Shown: positions 1 to 8,436, counted from the first letter of the stretch. The stretch is DNA of 50,787 nucleotides from Gordonia sp. OPL2 (GCF_003797825.1 NZ_RKME01000037.1:1-50787), one strand, 5' to 3'. The notes: a model not told the origin generated them from the sequence alone. Translations and numbers: made by a program.

Positions 1-195
1 TCCGCGTGCTCGTAGCAACAATCCACGATTCCCGTGGTAGGCCCCGCACCCCACACTGAGGAACTGGCTCACTGACACAAGGGAAGCGTCCGGGGACGGC
101 CACGATCCACCCATCAATGATCCCCCCACCGACCCCAGGTGGCCAGCATCCACTCTTCGCTCCCCACCACGGCCGCCACCGGCGGCCTCAGACAC

Positions 196-226
196 TGAGG
201 AGCGAGCTCGCGAGCGTCACGAAGGG
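196..226 (+). repeat. Interspersed repeat family A, copy 1
   Basis: The element begins TGAGGAGCGAGC and ends GTCACGAAGGG. It recurs at 32567-32675 and 42151-42294. Here it lies just beyond the 3' end of the copper ATPase gene. A degenerate copy can be made out further left at about 55-87. The rest of 1-238 holds no gene that I can support. Confidence 0.8.
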
Positions 227-238
227 ACGCAACCGCCC

Positions 239-2560
239 CTACCCTCGCCGATGCGGCCGGAACCGCCGCAACCGCAGGCTGTTGGCGACGACGAACACCG
301 ACGACAACGCCATCGCGGCACCGGCGAGCATCGGATTCAGCAGACCGGCCGCGGCCACCGGAATCGCGGCCACGTTGTAGGCGAATGCCCAGAACAGGTT
401 GCCCTTGATGGTTCCGAGGGTGCGCCGGGCCAACCGGATGGCGTCGACGACGGCCCACAGGTCGCCGCTCACGACGGTGAGATCGCTCGCCTCGATCGCG
501 ACGTCGGTACCCGTCCCCATCGCGAGCCCGAGGTCGGCGCGGGCCAGCGCACCTGCGTCGTTCACGCCGTCGCCGGCCATGGCCACCGAATGTCCTTGCC
601 GCTGGAGCTCGGCGATCGCGTCGACCTTCCCCGCCGGGGAGACCTCCGAGATGACGGTGTCGATGCCGACCTCACGCGCGACGTGTTCCGCCGCCCCTGC
701 GTTGTCGCCGGTCAGCAACACCGGCGTCAGGCCCATCCGTCGCAGCTGTCCGATCGCCGCGCGTGACGTCGGCTTCACGCGGTCGCCGACCGCGATGACA
801 CCGACCGGATCGCCGTCGAACGAGACCACCACTGCGGTCGCGCCGTTCGCCTGAGCAGCGCTCACCGCCTCGGAAAGCTGTTCCGGCAGTGGATGGTCGA
901 CCCGCGACGGATTGGTCACCTCGACACGGACGTCGCCGACGGCGCCGACGACACCGGTCGCGTCGACGGTCCGGAACTCGCGCATCGCAAGTCCGATCGG
1001 CCCGTATCTCGCACGGGCGCCCTGGACGATCGCCGCCCCGATCGGATGCTCGGAGGCCTCCTCCACCGCCGCCGCGTACGTGAGAACCGTTTGCTCATCG
1101 GGACTCTCGCCGACGACGGTGACCGCATCGAGGGTCATCTCGCCGGTCGTCACGGTTCCGGTCTTGTCGAGGACGATGGTGTCGACCCGACGCGTCGACT
1201 CCAAGACCTCGGGTCCCTTCAGCAGGATGCCGAGCTGGGCTCCGCGACCGGTACCGACCATCAGCGCTGTCGGCGTCGCCAGGCCGAGGGCGCACGGACA
1301 CGCGATGATCAGCACCGCGACCGCGGCGGTGAAGGCGAAAGTGATACCACCGGTCCCGTCTTCGGCGGCAGTGCCAACACTCGCGGCACCGATCAGATCC
1401 GGCCCGCTCGCGATGCTCCCGGCGCCGAGCCAGAACCCCAGCGTCGCAACAGCAATGGCGATGACGCCGGGCACGAAGAACGCCGAGATACGATCGGCCA
1501 GGCGTTGCGCCTGCGCCTTGCCCGCCTGTGCGTCGGCGACCATCGTAGCCATCTGCGCGAGCGCGGTGTCGGCGCCGACCCGGCCGGCGCGGACGACGAG
1601 CCGGCCGCTGGTGTTGACCGTCGCACCGATGACCTCGTCGCCCTCGGTGACCTCCACCGGCACCGATTCTCCGGTGATCATCGACGCGTCGACCGCCGAT
1701 GCGCCGCGCACGACAACACCGTCCGTGGCGATTTTCTCACCGGGCCGGACAACGAACTCGTCACCGACGGCGAGCTCCCCCACCGGGATTCGTCGCTCTG
1801 CCCCGTCGACGAGCACGGCGACGTCCTTGGCGCCCATCTCGAGCAGCGCGCGGAGCGCGTCCCCCGCGCGTCGCTTGGAGCGCTTCTCGAAGTATCGGCC
1901 CGCCAGCAGGAACGTGGTCACCCCCGCGGCCGCCTCCAGATAGATCATCGAGGCGCCCTCGCCTCGCGACGCGATGAGATCGAAGCCGTGCCGCATGCCG
2001 GGTTCGCCTGCGGTGCCGAAGAACAGCGCATACAGCGACCAGCCGAAGGCGGCCAGGGTGCCGACCGACACCAGGGTGTCCATCGTCGTCGAACCGTGAC
2101 GCAGGTTGACCCACGCAGCGCGATGGAACGGATAGGCGCCCCACACGACCACGGGAGCGGCCAGCGTAAGCGACATCCACTGCCAGTAGGTGAACTGCAG
2201 CGCAGGCACCATCGCCAGCAGCACCACCGGCACGGTGAGGACGGCCGACACGACGAGACGCTGCCGCAGGGCGTCGAGTTCACGATCCGCTCGGTCGCCG
2301 ACGGCAGGCCCGCCCGCGGCGTCGTCGGACGGCTCTGTTGCCCCCGGCACCTGCGTGGCGCCGTAGCCGGCATCACGCACGACGGCGATGAGGTCGTCGG
2401 CGCCGAGGCCGGCAGGGAACTCGACGTGGGCCTGCTCGGTCGCGTAGTTGACCGACGCACTCACCCCGTCGAGCTTGTTGAGTTTGCGTTCGATCCGATT
2501 GGCGCACGACGCGCAGGTCATGCCGTCGATGTCGAAGTCGACCCGTTCGACGCTGGTCAT
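239..2560 (-). CDS. copA: Copper-exporting P1B-type ATPase (CopA-like)
   Basis: Predicted inner-membrane pump that uses ATP to expel Cu(I). The 773-aa protein opens with a heavy-metal-associated domain carrying MTCASC (Cys16, Cys19). Transmembrane helices follow, then the actuator TGES loop, the transmembrane CPC metal site (about residue 421), the DKTGT phosphorylation site (about 463), the SEHPIG nucleotide loop and GDGVND (about 665). The CPC motif fits the monovalent copper class. I chose ATG 2560 because GGAG lies about 8 nt upstream; an in-frame start at 2632 would only add a basic stretch overlapping the preceding small gene. It is the last gene of the csoR-copZ-orf47-copA operon, 4 nt behind the small gene, so copper induction through CsoR is likely. 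Confidence 0.95.
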   Translation of the reverse strand: MTSVERVDFDIDGMTCASCANRIERKLNKLDGVSASVNYATEQAHVEFPAGLGADDLIAVVRDAGYGATQVPGATEPSDDAAGGPAVGDRADRELDALRQRLVVSAVLTVPVVLLAMVPALQFTYWQWMSLTLAAPVVVWGAYPFHRAAWVNLRHGSTTMDTLVSVGTLAAFGWSLYALFFGTAGEPGMRHGFDLIASRGEGASMIYLEAAAGVTTFLLAGRYFEKRSKRRAGDALRALLEMGAKDVAVLVDGAERRIPVGELAVGDEFVVRPGEKIATDGVVVRGASAVDASMITGESVPVEVTEGDEVIGATVNTSGRLVVRAGRVGADTALAQMATMVADAQAGKAQAQRLADRISAFFVPGVIAIAVATLGFWLGAGSIASGPDLIGAASVGTAAEDGTGGITFAFTAAVAVLIIACPCALGLATPTALMVGTGRGAQLGILLKGPEVLESTRRVDTIVLDKTGTVTTGEMTLDAVTVVGESPDEQTVLTYAAAVEEASEHPIGAAIVQGARARYGPIGLAMREFRTVDATGVVGAVGDVRVEVTNPSRVDHPLPEQLSEAVSAAQANGATAVVVSFDGDPVGVIAVGDRVKPTSRAAIGQLRRMGLTPVLLTGDNAGAAEHVAREVGIDTVISEVSPAGKVDAIAELQRQGHSVAMAGDGVNDAGALARADLGLAMGTGTDVAIEASDLTVVSGDLWAVVDAIRLARRTLGTIKGNLFWAFAYNVAAIPVAAAGLLNPMLAGAAMALSSVFVVANSLRLRRFRPHRRG

Positions 2561-2564
2561 CGAT

Positions 2565-2708
2565 TCACTCCGTGTGCTGCTGATGGACCGACGGTTGCTG
2601 CGGAGGCTCACCGATCCCGGGGTCCACCGCACGCCCGATTCCGAAGGCGAGACCGAACACCGCCACCATCGCGATCAGGAAGCCGCCGATTCGATAGGCG
2701 GGGTTCAT
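2565..2708 (-). CDS. 47-aa single-span membrane peptide in the cop operon
   Basis: The ATG at 2708 overlaps the copZ stop codon in an ATGA arrangement. The TGA at 2565 sits 4 nt before copA, and its GGAGTGA end doubles as the copA ribosome-binding site. The translation is MNPAYRIGGF followed by one hydrophobic helix (about residues 8-25) and a polar tail with QQ, H and QQH near the end. I know of larger actinobacterial proteins with a similar N-terminal helix next to copper chaperone genes, and this could be a stripped-down or truncated relative; that is from memory. The tight coupling on both sides argues that it is translated. Function unknown; a copper-binding or pump-associated micropeptide is a guess. 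Confidence 0.7.
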   Translation of the reverse strand: MNPAYRIGGFLIAMVAVFGLAFGIGRAVDPGIGEPPQQPSVHQQHTE

Positions 2709-2908
2709 GCCAGTGCGTAACCGGCCTCGGCGACGGCCGCCTCGACCTCGGTGCGGGCGAGTTCACGGTCGCTGGTGATCTCCACGGCGCCGCTGTCGAG
2801 GGCGACGTCAACCTGCACGACACCACTGATGTCGGCGACCTCCTCGCGAACCGACGCGACACAATGTCCGCAGGTCATACCGGTGACGGTGTAGGTTGCG
2901 GTGGTCAT
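2705..2908 (-). CDS. copZ: Copper chaperone, CopZ-like HMA protein
   Basis: A 67-aa stand-alone heavy-metal-associated domain with MTCGHC near residue 11, the two cysteines that bind Cu(I) in this family. Its likely role is to carry Cu(I) in the cytoplasm to the CopA pump encoded two genes downstream. GGAGGAAGCC lies directly before ATG 2908. The gene overlaps the following small membrane gene by 4 nt, so the two are probably translationally coupled. It follows csoR by 73 nt in the same direction. Confidence 0.93.
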   Translation of the reverse strand: MTTATYTVTGMTCGHCVASVREEVADISGVVQVDVALDSGAVEITSDRELARTEVEAAVAEAGYALA

Positions 2909-2981
2909 GGCTTCCTCCCTGAAGTCGATGGTCTGGTTATCCGAAAATGCTTGTTGGCCAATACTTTCGGCGTGATGCCGG

Positions 2982-3275
2982 TCAGGACTTCACGAGCCGG
3001 GCGATCGCCTGCATCGCCTCGTCGACCTTCTCCCGCCCGGCCGAGTCACTCTCTTGAGCGGCATGGACGACGCAGTGGTTCATGTGCTCCTCGAGCAGCC
3101 CGAGGCCGACGGCCTGCAGCGCCTTGGTCATCGCGGATACCTGCGTGAGGATGTCGATGCAGTAGGCCTCGTCGTCGACCATCCGCTGCAGACCGCGGGC
3201 CTGGCCCTCGATCCGCCGGAGCCGGCGCAGATAGTCGTCCTTGCGGCCGATGTAGCCGTGTTGCGCATGCTCCAT
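2982..3275 (-). CDS. csoR: Copper-sensing repressor CsoR
   Basis: An all-helical, DUF156-type repressor of 97 aa from ATG 3275. The Cu(I) ligands of the family, Cys-x24-His-x3-Cys, are present as Cys39, His64 and Cys68, the spacing I recall for M. tuberculosis CsoR. Copper binding should release the repressor and turn on csoR-copZ-orf47-copA. GGAGG lies 9 nt before the start. The reading frame stays open far upstream, but the added residues do not look like a CsoR. Two G/C-run palindromes just upstream (3314-3330, 3352-3370) are probable autoregulatory sites. Confidence 0.93.
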   Translation of the reverse strand: MEHAQHGYIGRKDDYLRRLRRIEGQARGLQRMVDDEAYCIDILTQVSAMTKALQAVGLGLLEEHMNHCVVHAAQESDSAGREKVDEAMQAIARLVKS

Positions 3276-3313
3276 GTCGCAGATCCTCCGTGTAGCCCGT
3301 GGCGTCCTGGTCA

Positions 3314-3330
3314 ATACCCCCACCAGGTAT
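3314..3330. promoter_or_regulatory. Probable CsoR operator upstream of csoR (proximal)
   Basis: ATACCCCCACCAGGTAT is an imperfect inverted repeat with the AT-flanked C-run/G-run layout of CsoR boxes, 39-55 nt upstream of the csoR start. Confidence 0.6.
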
Positions 3331-3351
3331 ACCAGGTTCGCGCACATACCG

Positions 3352-3370
3352 GTACCCCCATGGGGTATAC
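3352..3370. promoter_or_regulatory. Probable CsoR operator upstream of csoR (distal)
   Basis: GTACCCCCATGGGGTATAC pairs TACCCC with GGGGTA around a short centre. It closely matches the box in front of the second copper ATPase (10544-10562). Confidence 0.7.
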
Positions 3371-3419
3371 GTCGCGCAACGGATTGCGGCCGCAGATCCG
3401 ACGACACAGCCAGGAAGAT

Positions 3420-3477
3420 ACCCCGAATCCACAACACCACCCGTCTTGTTTTCAGGGTGGTGTTGTGGATTCGGGGT
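3420..3477. terminator. Perfect 23-bp inverted repeat, possible terminator
   Basis: The left arm 3420-3442 and right arm 3455-3477 are exact reverse complements over 23 bp, with a 12-nt loop (GTCTTGTTTTCA). It lies between the 3' end of the leftward gene at 3550-4554 and the csoR operators. Read leftward it would form a very stable hairpin, but no U-run follows, so intrinsic termination is only a possibility. Confidence 0.6.
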
Positions 3478-3549
3478 GGATCGGTTCGGCGGTGGATCGG
3501 TTCAGCAGGCGACCGGGCCCGACTGCAGATCGTGGCGAAAATTCCCCGA

Positions 3550-4554
3550 CTACCGCATCGCGGCGGCGAGCCGTTCGAGCGCGGCGGCGACGTCACGCAG
3601 CGCCGCGGCGATCTCCGCGTCCGATCGTCCGGCCGACGAGGCGGCATTTGCAGTCGGACCTGCGGTCGACGATCCGGGAGGTGCGGCGGGTGGTGGGGTA
3701 ATCGGTTGCGAGCGGGCCGGCTGCGGGCTCGGCGGTGTCGCCGGGGCTTCGGACTGCGACTCCTGGTCGTCGGCGTCCGGCAATCGATGACGGCTGCCGG
3801 CGCGCGCAGCAGTGGTAGGCGGCTCGGCGCCCGTCGACCGACGGCCCGGACGGTAGCCGTCGTGATGACCGCCGGAGGCATGCGCACCGGCCGCGACCGG
3901 CGGGCGTCCCATGGACGCCTGCGGCATGACCTGCGACGACTCCTGGGTGGCGGTCGCAGAGGCCGGTTCTGCACGACGTCTGGCCGCGGGCGGTGCCGAC
4001 GACGGCGTCATCGGGGTCGGCGACTCCGGAGGTGGCGGCGCAGGGCGATTCATCGGGGGCGGAGGCTGGTGCGGCGGCAGTGGCGGTTGCATCGGACCCG
4101 ACTGGTGACCGGGCCCCTGTTGGGGCGGCATCGGCGGCGGCCCCGGCGGGATCAGGCCGGACTGTGGTGCCTGCCCCGGTTGCTGGACCGGACCCTGCCC
4201 CGGCATGGCGCCGCTCTGCGGACCTCGCGCGGGAGCGGGGGCATGACCGTTCGACGGCGCGAAGAAGTGCGTGCCGCCGTGACCCTCGAAGTAGAGGCAG
4301 GCCGCGCCGTGCTGCGAGCGAAAGGAACACGGGTTGCGTTCGATCAGCGACTGGGCGTGGTCGTCGAAGTCGTTCCACTCGAGCCACAGACGTCGGTCAG
4401 TACGCGGACGCACACTCGCGTCCGATGCGTGATTACCGCGGTGGCCGGCGGCGAGCCGGCAGTGCAGCAACCACTCCGATTGTCCCGTCAAACCCAGCGC
4501 CCCGCGTTCCGCGGGCGTGCAGACGACCGTCGACCAGCAGCCTTCGCCGTTCAT
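3550..4554 (-). CDS. Unknown protein: Cys/His N-terminus, proline-rich middle, C-terminal helix
   Basis: I do not recognise this 334-aa protein. The first 100 residues hold two copies of a C-x5-H-x3-H motif (Cys32/His38/His42 and Cys86/His92/His96), each preceded by further cysteines (Cys6, Cys12, Cys76), which suggests paired metal-binding knuckles. Residues about 105-300 are a low-complexity Pro/Gly/Gln/Ala region. The last 30 residues form an Ala-rich amphipathic helix that could make a coiled coil. There is no signal peptide or membrane span. GGAGAGG precedes ATG 4554. It stands alone, followed by the 23-bp hairpin. Confidence 0.75.
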   Translation of the reverse strand: MNGEGCWSTVVCTPAERGALGLTGQSEWLLHCRLAAGHRGNHASDASVRPRTDRRLWLEWNDFDDHAQSLIERNPCSFRSQHGAACLYFEGHGGTHFFAPSNGHAPAPARGPQSGAMPGQGPVQQPGQAPQSGLIPPGPPPMPPQQGPGHQSGPMQPPLPPHQPPPPMNRPAPPPPESPTPMTPSSAPPAARRRAEPASATATQESSQVMPQASMGRPPVAAGAHASGGHHDGYRPGRRSTGAEPPTTAARAGSRHRLPDADDQESQSEAPATPPSPQPARSQPITPPPAAPPGSSTAGPTANAASSAGRSDAEIAAALRDVAAALERLAAAMR

Positions 4555-4773
4555 CCGGCCTCTCCTTCGCGCTCACCGCGCACACGCAATCGGTCAAACG
4601 GTCTGCTCCCTGCGCTCGCGTTCGTGGCACGGGACATGGGGACGTCCTGGCACGCCGTCAACACGCGACACCGATTCTCTCCCCCGGCGGTCAGTGTACG
4701 AATAATCGGACCCTCCCCGCCATAGACGCGGCGCAAATATGTGCCGCCGATGCGCCGGCGGTCCGGCCGCGGG

Positions 4774-5685
4774 CTATCTGCGCGCACGGATGAAGTCGAG
4801 GACGACACCGGTGAACGCGTCGTTGTCGTCGGCGGCCGCGGTGTGTGCGGCATCCGAGAGTTCGACGACCTCGGCCTTCGGGACGACCGCGCGGAAGCCC
4901 TCGACGGCGTCGGCCGGGACGACGTCGGACAGCTTGCCGCGGATGAGCAGGATCGGCACCGACAGCGAGGCCAGTTGCTCCTCGAGATGTTCGGCTCGCA
5001 CGAACCGGTCGTCGCCCGGTTTCGAGCGCACGAACGCCGGGTCCCAGTGCCAGTACCAGCGGCCGTCGTCTCCCTGACGCAGATTGCGTTTGAGCCCTTC
5101 CGGATTGAAGATCTTGTCGCGGTGCGGGAGATAGGAGGAGATCGCGTCGGCGGCGTCGTGCAGCGTGTCGAATCCGTCGACGTTGCCGGTCATGAAGTCG
5201 CGGATGCGGGCGCTGCCCTGCTGATCGAACCGCGGTACGACGTCGACGAGGACGAGTGCTTCGACGATGTCCGGCCCGAGCGTCGCGGCGGCCCCGATGC
5301 TGCTGAGCCCGCCCATGCTGGCTCCGACGAGCGTGACGGGCCGGCCGATCTGCCGGACGACCTCGACGACATCTGCGGTGAACAGGTCGAGGCTGTAGTG
5401 ACCGTCGGGCGACCAGTCGCTGCGGCCGTGTCCCCGTGTGTCGAGCGAGAAGACCCGGGCACCCGCGTCGGCGAGGAGATGGCCCGTCTTCTTCCAGGAA
5501 TGCCGGGTCTGACCGCCGCCGTGCAGCAGCAGGATCGTCGGTCCGGTCGGCCCGTCGGTGTCGGTGGCACTGCTGCCGACGCTGCCGGTGTCGTCAGAGG
5601 GCGGACGCCATTCGTCGGCGCGCGATGTGATGCCGCCGACGCCGGTGAAGTCGATCTCGTCGGGCGGCGTCGTCGAGGTCGGCAT
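4774..5685 (-). CDS. Alpha/beta hydrolase
   Basis: A 303-aa alpha/beta-hydrolase-fold enzyme. The oxyanion-hole motif LLHGGGQ, the nucleophile elbow GASMGG (Ser), an Asp in RGKLSDVV and a His in SDAAHTAA complete a Ser-Asp-His triad, so an esterase or related hydrolase activity is expected; the substrate cannot be told. The first 45 residues are a variable, polar lead-in. ATG 5685 was chosen because the reading frame further upstream runs antisense to the neighbouring hydrolase gene. It follows the 5736-6626 gene by 50 nt on the same strand. Confidence 0.88.
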   Translation of the reverse strand: MPTSTTPPDEIDFTGVGGITSRADEWRPPSDDTGSVGSSATDTDGPTGPTILLLHGGGQTRHSWKKTGHLLADAGARVFSLDTRGHGRSDWSPDGHYSLDLFTADVVEVVRQIGRPVTLVGASMGGLSSIGAAATLGPDIVEALVLVDVVPRFDQQGSARIRDFMTGNVDGFDTLHDAADAISSYLPHRDKIFNPEGLKRNLRQGDDGRWYWHWDPAFVRSKPGDDRFVRAEHLEEQLASLSVPILLIRGKLSDVVPADAVEGFRAVVPKAEVVELSDAAHTAAADDNDAFTGVVLDFIRARR

Positions 5686-5735
5686 GGATCCGATTGTGCG
5701 CCCGTGCCCGCACCGGACTGTCCCCGGGTGTGCGA

Positions 5736-6626
5736 TCAGGTGTCGGCGAGGAATCCGCGGATCGCGGAGTGCACTGCGGCGGGGTCGTCGAGGTGCGCGA
5801 AGTGTCCGGCATCGGCCACGCGCACGACGCCACTGCCCGCGGGGAGCAGCTCCTCGAGCCCGTCGGTGAAGGCGACCTGCATGCACCCGTCGGCGATCCC
5901 GTGCACATACAGCAGTGGCACGCGCGGTGGGTTCAGCCACGAGGTGGCGTCGTGGGCGTAACGATCGGCGACGCGCGGTCGCAGCATGGCCCGGTAGTAG
6001 CCGACGACGGCGGCCCGGTGGGCGGTGGTCGGCACCGCGGCGAGAGCGTTGTCGATGTCGACGGCGTCCGGCCGCGGCCCCCATCGTCGCCACAACAGTG
6101 GGATCAGCCACCCGAGACTGCGCTCGGCGAGCACCGGCACCTGGTTGAAGGCCATGTACCAGCTCATGACCATCTGCCGCGGCAGCAGCCGCAACTGTGT
6201 GCGCACCGACGTCCCGCCCTGCCGCAACGCGGCGATCGGCGGGACGGCCATCGCGACCACCCGCCGGAACGGGTTGTCGACGCGGGACGCGATGCCATGG
6301 ACGGTGAGGGCTCCCCAGTCGTGGCCGATGAGAACGGCGTCGTCGCCGCCGCCGAGCGCGCGGTGCACCGCGAGTGCGTCGTCCACCAGTGCTGCGACGT
6401 GATAATCGCCGTCGGCAGGAAGCGCTGACGGGGCGTAGCCCCGCGTGAACGGTGCGACGACCCGATAACCGGCCTCCGCCAGCACCGGCCCGAGATGGCG
6501 CCACGTCCACGCCGAATCGGGGAAACCGTGGAGACACAGGGCGAGCGGTGCGGACTCCTCACCCCAGGTCAGCGCATGCAGCCGGATGTGGCCGAGGTCG
6601 ACGTCGATACGGCCGGGCGCGGTCAT
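5736..6626 (-). CDS. Epoxide-hydrolase-like alpha/beta hydrolase
   Basis: A 296-aa alpha/beta hydrolase. HGFPDS forms the oxyanion region, and the nucleophile elbow reads GHDWGA, with Asp instead of Ser, the signature of epoxide hydrolases and haloalkane dehalogenases. The catalytic His is in AGHFAHLDDP. Tyrosines in the cap region (SWYMAF, GYYRAML) could polarise an epoxide. The start is ATG 6626; TAACGT at 6635-6640 would give an almost leaderless mRNA. It lies 60 nt after nadB on the same strand, but no functional link to NAD synthesis is evident. Confidence 0.88.
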   Translation of the reverse strand: MTAPGRIDVDLGHIRLHALTWGEESAPLALCLHGFPDSAWTWRHLGPVLAEAGYRVVAPFTRGYAPSALPADGDYHVAALVDDALAVHRALGGGDDAVLIGHDWGALTVHGIASRVDNPFRRVVAMAVPPIAALRQGGTSVRTQLRLLPRQMVMSWYMAFNQVPVLAERSLGWLIPLLWRRWGPRPDAVDIDNALAAVPTTAHRAAVVGYYRAMLRPRVADRYAHDATSWLNPPRVPLLYVHGIADGCMQVAFTDGLEELLPAGSGVVRVADAGHFAHLDDPAAVHSAIRGFLADT

Positions 6627-6686
6627 GATCGCCGACGTTACCGCGTGCGGGTACTCGCGGTCAGCACCCGATATCAACACCCGATG

Positions 6687-8342
6687 TCAGAGTGCGACGG
6701 CGTCGATCGCCACGATCGACTCGGCTCCCTCGCAGTCGGAGATCTCGCCGTCGATCAACCCGAAGCACCTGCTGCGCGCGACCGGATCGGTCGTGGGGTG
6801 ATCGGTCCGCGAGTGGCACCCGCGAGACTCGGTTCGTGCCGCTGCCGCCGCCACCACGACCCGTGCGGTGAGGGTCAGTGCGGCGTCCTCGACATCGCAA
6901 TCGGTGACGTGCTGCCGAATCGGGGCGTGCTCGAGAAGCGCGGCCAGGCGACCCAGCCCCTCGGCGTCGCGTCGCAATGCCACCGATCGGGACATGTTGT
7001 CCTGCAACAGATATCGATCCACAGCGGGCTCTCCGCGAACATCCGACGGTGTGGCGTCGACGACCGGTCGGCCGACGCGGGCCACCGCGACCGCAGCAGC
7101 CCGCCGACCCATGACGAGTCCTTCGAGGAGACTGTTGGACGCCAGCCGGTTGCCGCCATGCAGGCCGGTCCGCGCGACCTCGCCCGCCGCGAGCAGACCG
7201 GGGATCGCCGTCCGGCCGTCGACGTCGGTGAGGACGCCGCCGCAGAGGTAGTGCGCACCGGGGACGACCGGGATGAGGCCGGCATCGGGGTCGAGCCCGG
7301 CGGCGGCGACACCGGCGGTGACCGTCGGAAAACGGGTCGCGAAGTCGGGGATGCTGCGCACGTCGAGGAACACGCATGGATCGCCCGTCTCGGTCAGTCG
7401 GGTCTCGACGGCGTTGGCGACCACATCACGCGGTGCCAGGTCGCCCAGGGGATGAACGCCGTCGGTCACCGGGCGACCGGCGGCATCGACGAGCCGACCG
7501 CCCTCGCCGCGCACCGCCTCGCTGATCAGCGTGCGACGTCCGCGCGCGCCGTCGACATACAGCATGGTCGGGTGGAACTGGATGAACTCCATGTCGGCGA
7601 CGACCGCACCGGCACGAAGGGCGAGCGCGATGCCGTCGGCGGTCGCGCCGGCCGGGTTGGTGGTGTCCGCGTACAGGTGCCCGCTCCCACCGGTGGCCAG
7701 CAGGACGCTGGGAGCACGCACGACGTGGCGGCGTCCGGCCGACCGGAACACGACGCCCGCGGTCTGCCCGTCGGCGCGCAGGATCTCGGTCGCCACGGCG
7801 TCGTCGTGGCATGTGATCGCCAGATGTCGCGACGCATCATGCAGCCGAGCGCCGAGGGCGCGCTGCACCTGGGCGCCGGTGGCGTCACCGCCGGCGTGGA
7901 TGATGCGGCGGACCGAGTGACCGCCCTCGCGGGTCCGCGCCGGCAAGCCGACGGCGTCGCGATCGAACTCGGCACCCCGCGCTATCAGTTCACTCACGGC
8001 CGACCACCCGTCGCCGAGGATCGGGCGGGTCGTCAGCGGATCGGTGAGGCCGGCGCCGGCGGCGACGGTGTCCGCGACGTGCAGGTCGACGGAGTCGCCG
8101 GGGACATCGGGCATGACGACGGCGATGCCGCCCTGCGCGTAGTAGGTCGCCGTCGGCTGCTCCGCATCCGACCGAAGGGCCGAGTCCGGCCAGACGCGAC
8201 CCTTGGTGAGGACGATGACGCGCAACCCGGCCTCGGCGGCGGTGAGCGCGGCGGTGAGGCCGGCGACCCCCGCGCCGACCACGACCAGGTCGGCGCGCGA
8301 CTCACCGCCGACGGTGTTCCGATCTGCTCGCGTATCGGTCAT
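6687..8342 (-). CDS. nadB: L-aspartate oxidase (NadB)
   Basis: A flavoenzyme of 551 aa that oxidises L-aspartate to iminoaspartate, the first step of de novo NAD synthesis. It has the N-terminal FAD-binding VVVGAGVAGL, the GGIAVV loop, the active-site EFIQFHPT segment, APRDVV with the substrate-binding Arg, GAHYLCGGV, and the C-terminal helical domain. The start at ATG 8342 has GGAGAGGTG upstream. The usual partners nadA and nadC are not adjacent, which is unusual because the three are often one operon. Two dyads lie in the 94-nt spacer before it. A general succinate dehydrogenase/fumarate reductase flavoprotein is less likely given the length and HYLCGGV. Confidence 0.9.
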   Translation of the reverse strand: MTDTRADRNTVGGESRADLVVVGAGVAGLTAALTAAEAGLRVIVLTKGRVWPDSALRSDAEQPTATYYAQGGIAVVMPDVPGDSVDLHVADTVAAGAGLTDPLTTRPILGDGWSAVSELIARGAEFDRDAVGLPARTREGGHSVRRIIHAGGDATGAQVQRALGARLHDASRHLAITCHDDAVATEILRADGQTAGVVFRSAGRRHVVRAPSVLLATGGSGHLYADTTNPAGATADGIALALRAGAVVADMEFIQFHPTMLYVDGARGRRTLISEAVRGEGGRLVDAAGRPVTDGVHPLGDLAPRDVVANAVETRLTETGDPCVFLDVRSIPDFATRFPTVTAGVAAAGLDPDAGLIPVVPGAHYLCGGVLTDVDGRTAIPGLLAAGEVARTGLHGGNRLASNSLLEGLVMGRRAAAVAVARVGRPVVDATPSDVRGEPAVDRYLLQDNMSRSVALRRDAEGLGRLAALLEHAPIRQHVTDCDVEDAALTLTARVVVAAAAARTESRGCHSRTDHPTTDPVARSRCFGLIDGEISDCEGAESIVAIDAVAL

Positions 8343-8367
8343 GTCACACCTCTCCGGGACGGGTTTC

Positions 8368-8382
8368 GTTGACCTGGTCAAC
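8368..8382. promoter_or_regulatory. Perfect palindrome upstream of nadB
   Basis: GTTGACC-T-GGTCAAC is a 7-1-7 perfect inverted repeat 26 nt before the nadB start. It could be the operator of an unidentified regulator. Confidence 0.5.
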
Positions 8383-8394
8383 GACGACACCGGC

Positions 8395-8417
8395 GTTTTC
8401 GATTCCCAGTCGAAAAC
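8395..8417. promoter_or_regulatory. 8-bp hairpin/dyad between copB and nadB
   Basis: GTTTTCGA and TCGAAAAC are perfect complements around a 7-nt loop, just past the copB stop. It may be a terminator for copB or a second operator for nadB. No U-run follows in either direction. Confidence 0.45.
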
Positions 8418-8436
8418 TCTACCCGTCAGAGGGTCG

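Noticed and set aside
893..3148. A 751-codon open frame on the plus strand opposite copA and copZ
   Set aside because: It is the antisense shadow of high-GC genes. Its translation is Arg/Asp/His-rich with no domain, and the opposite strand has full P-type ATPase motifs.
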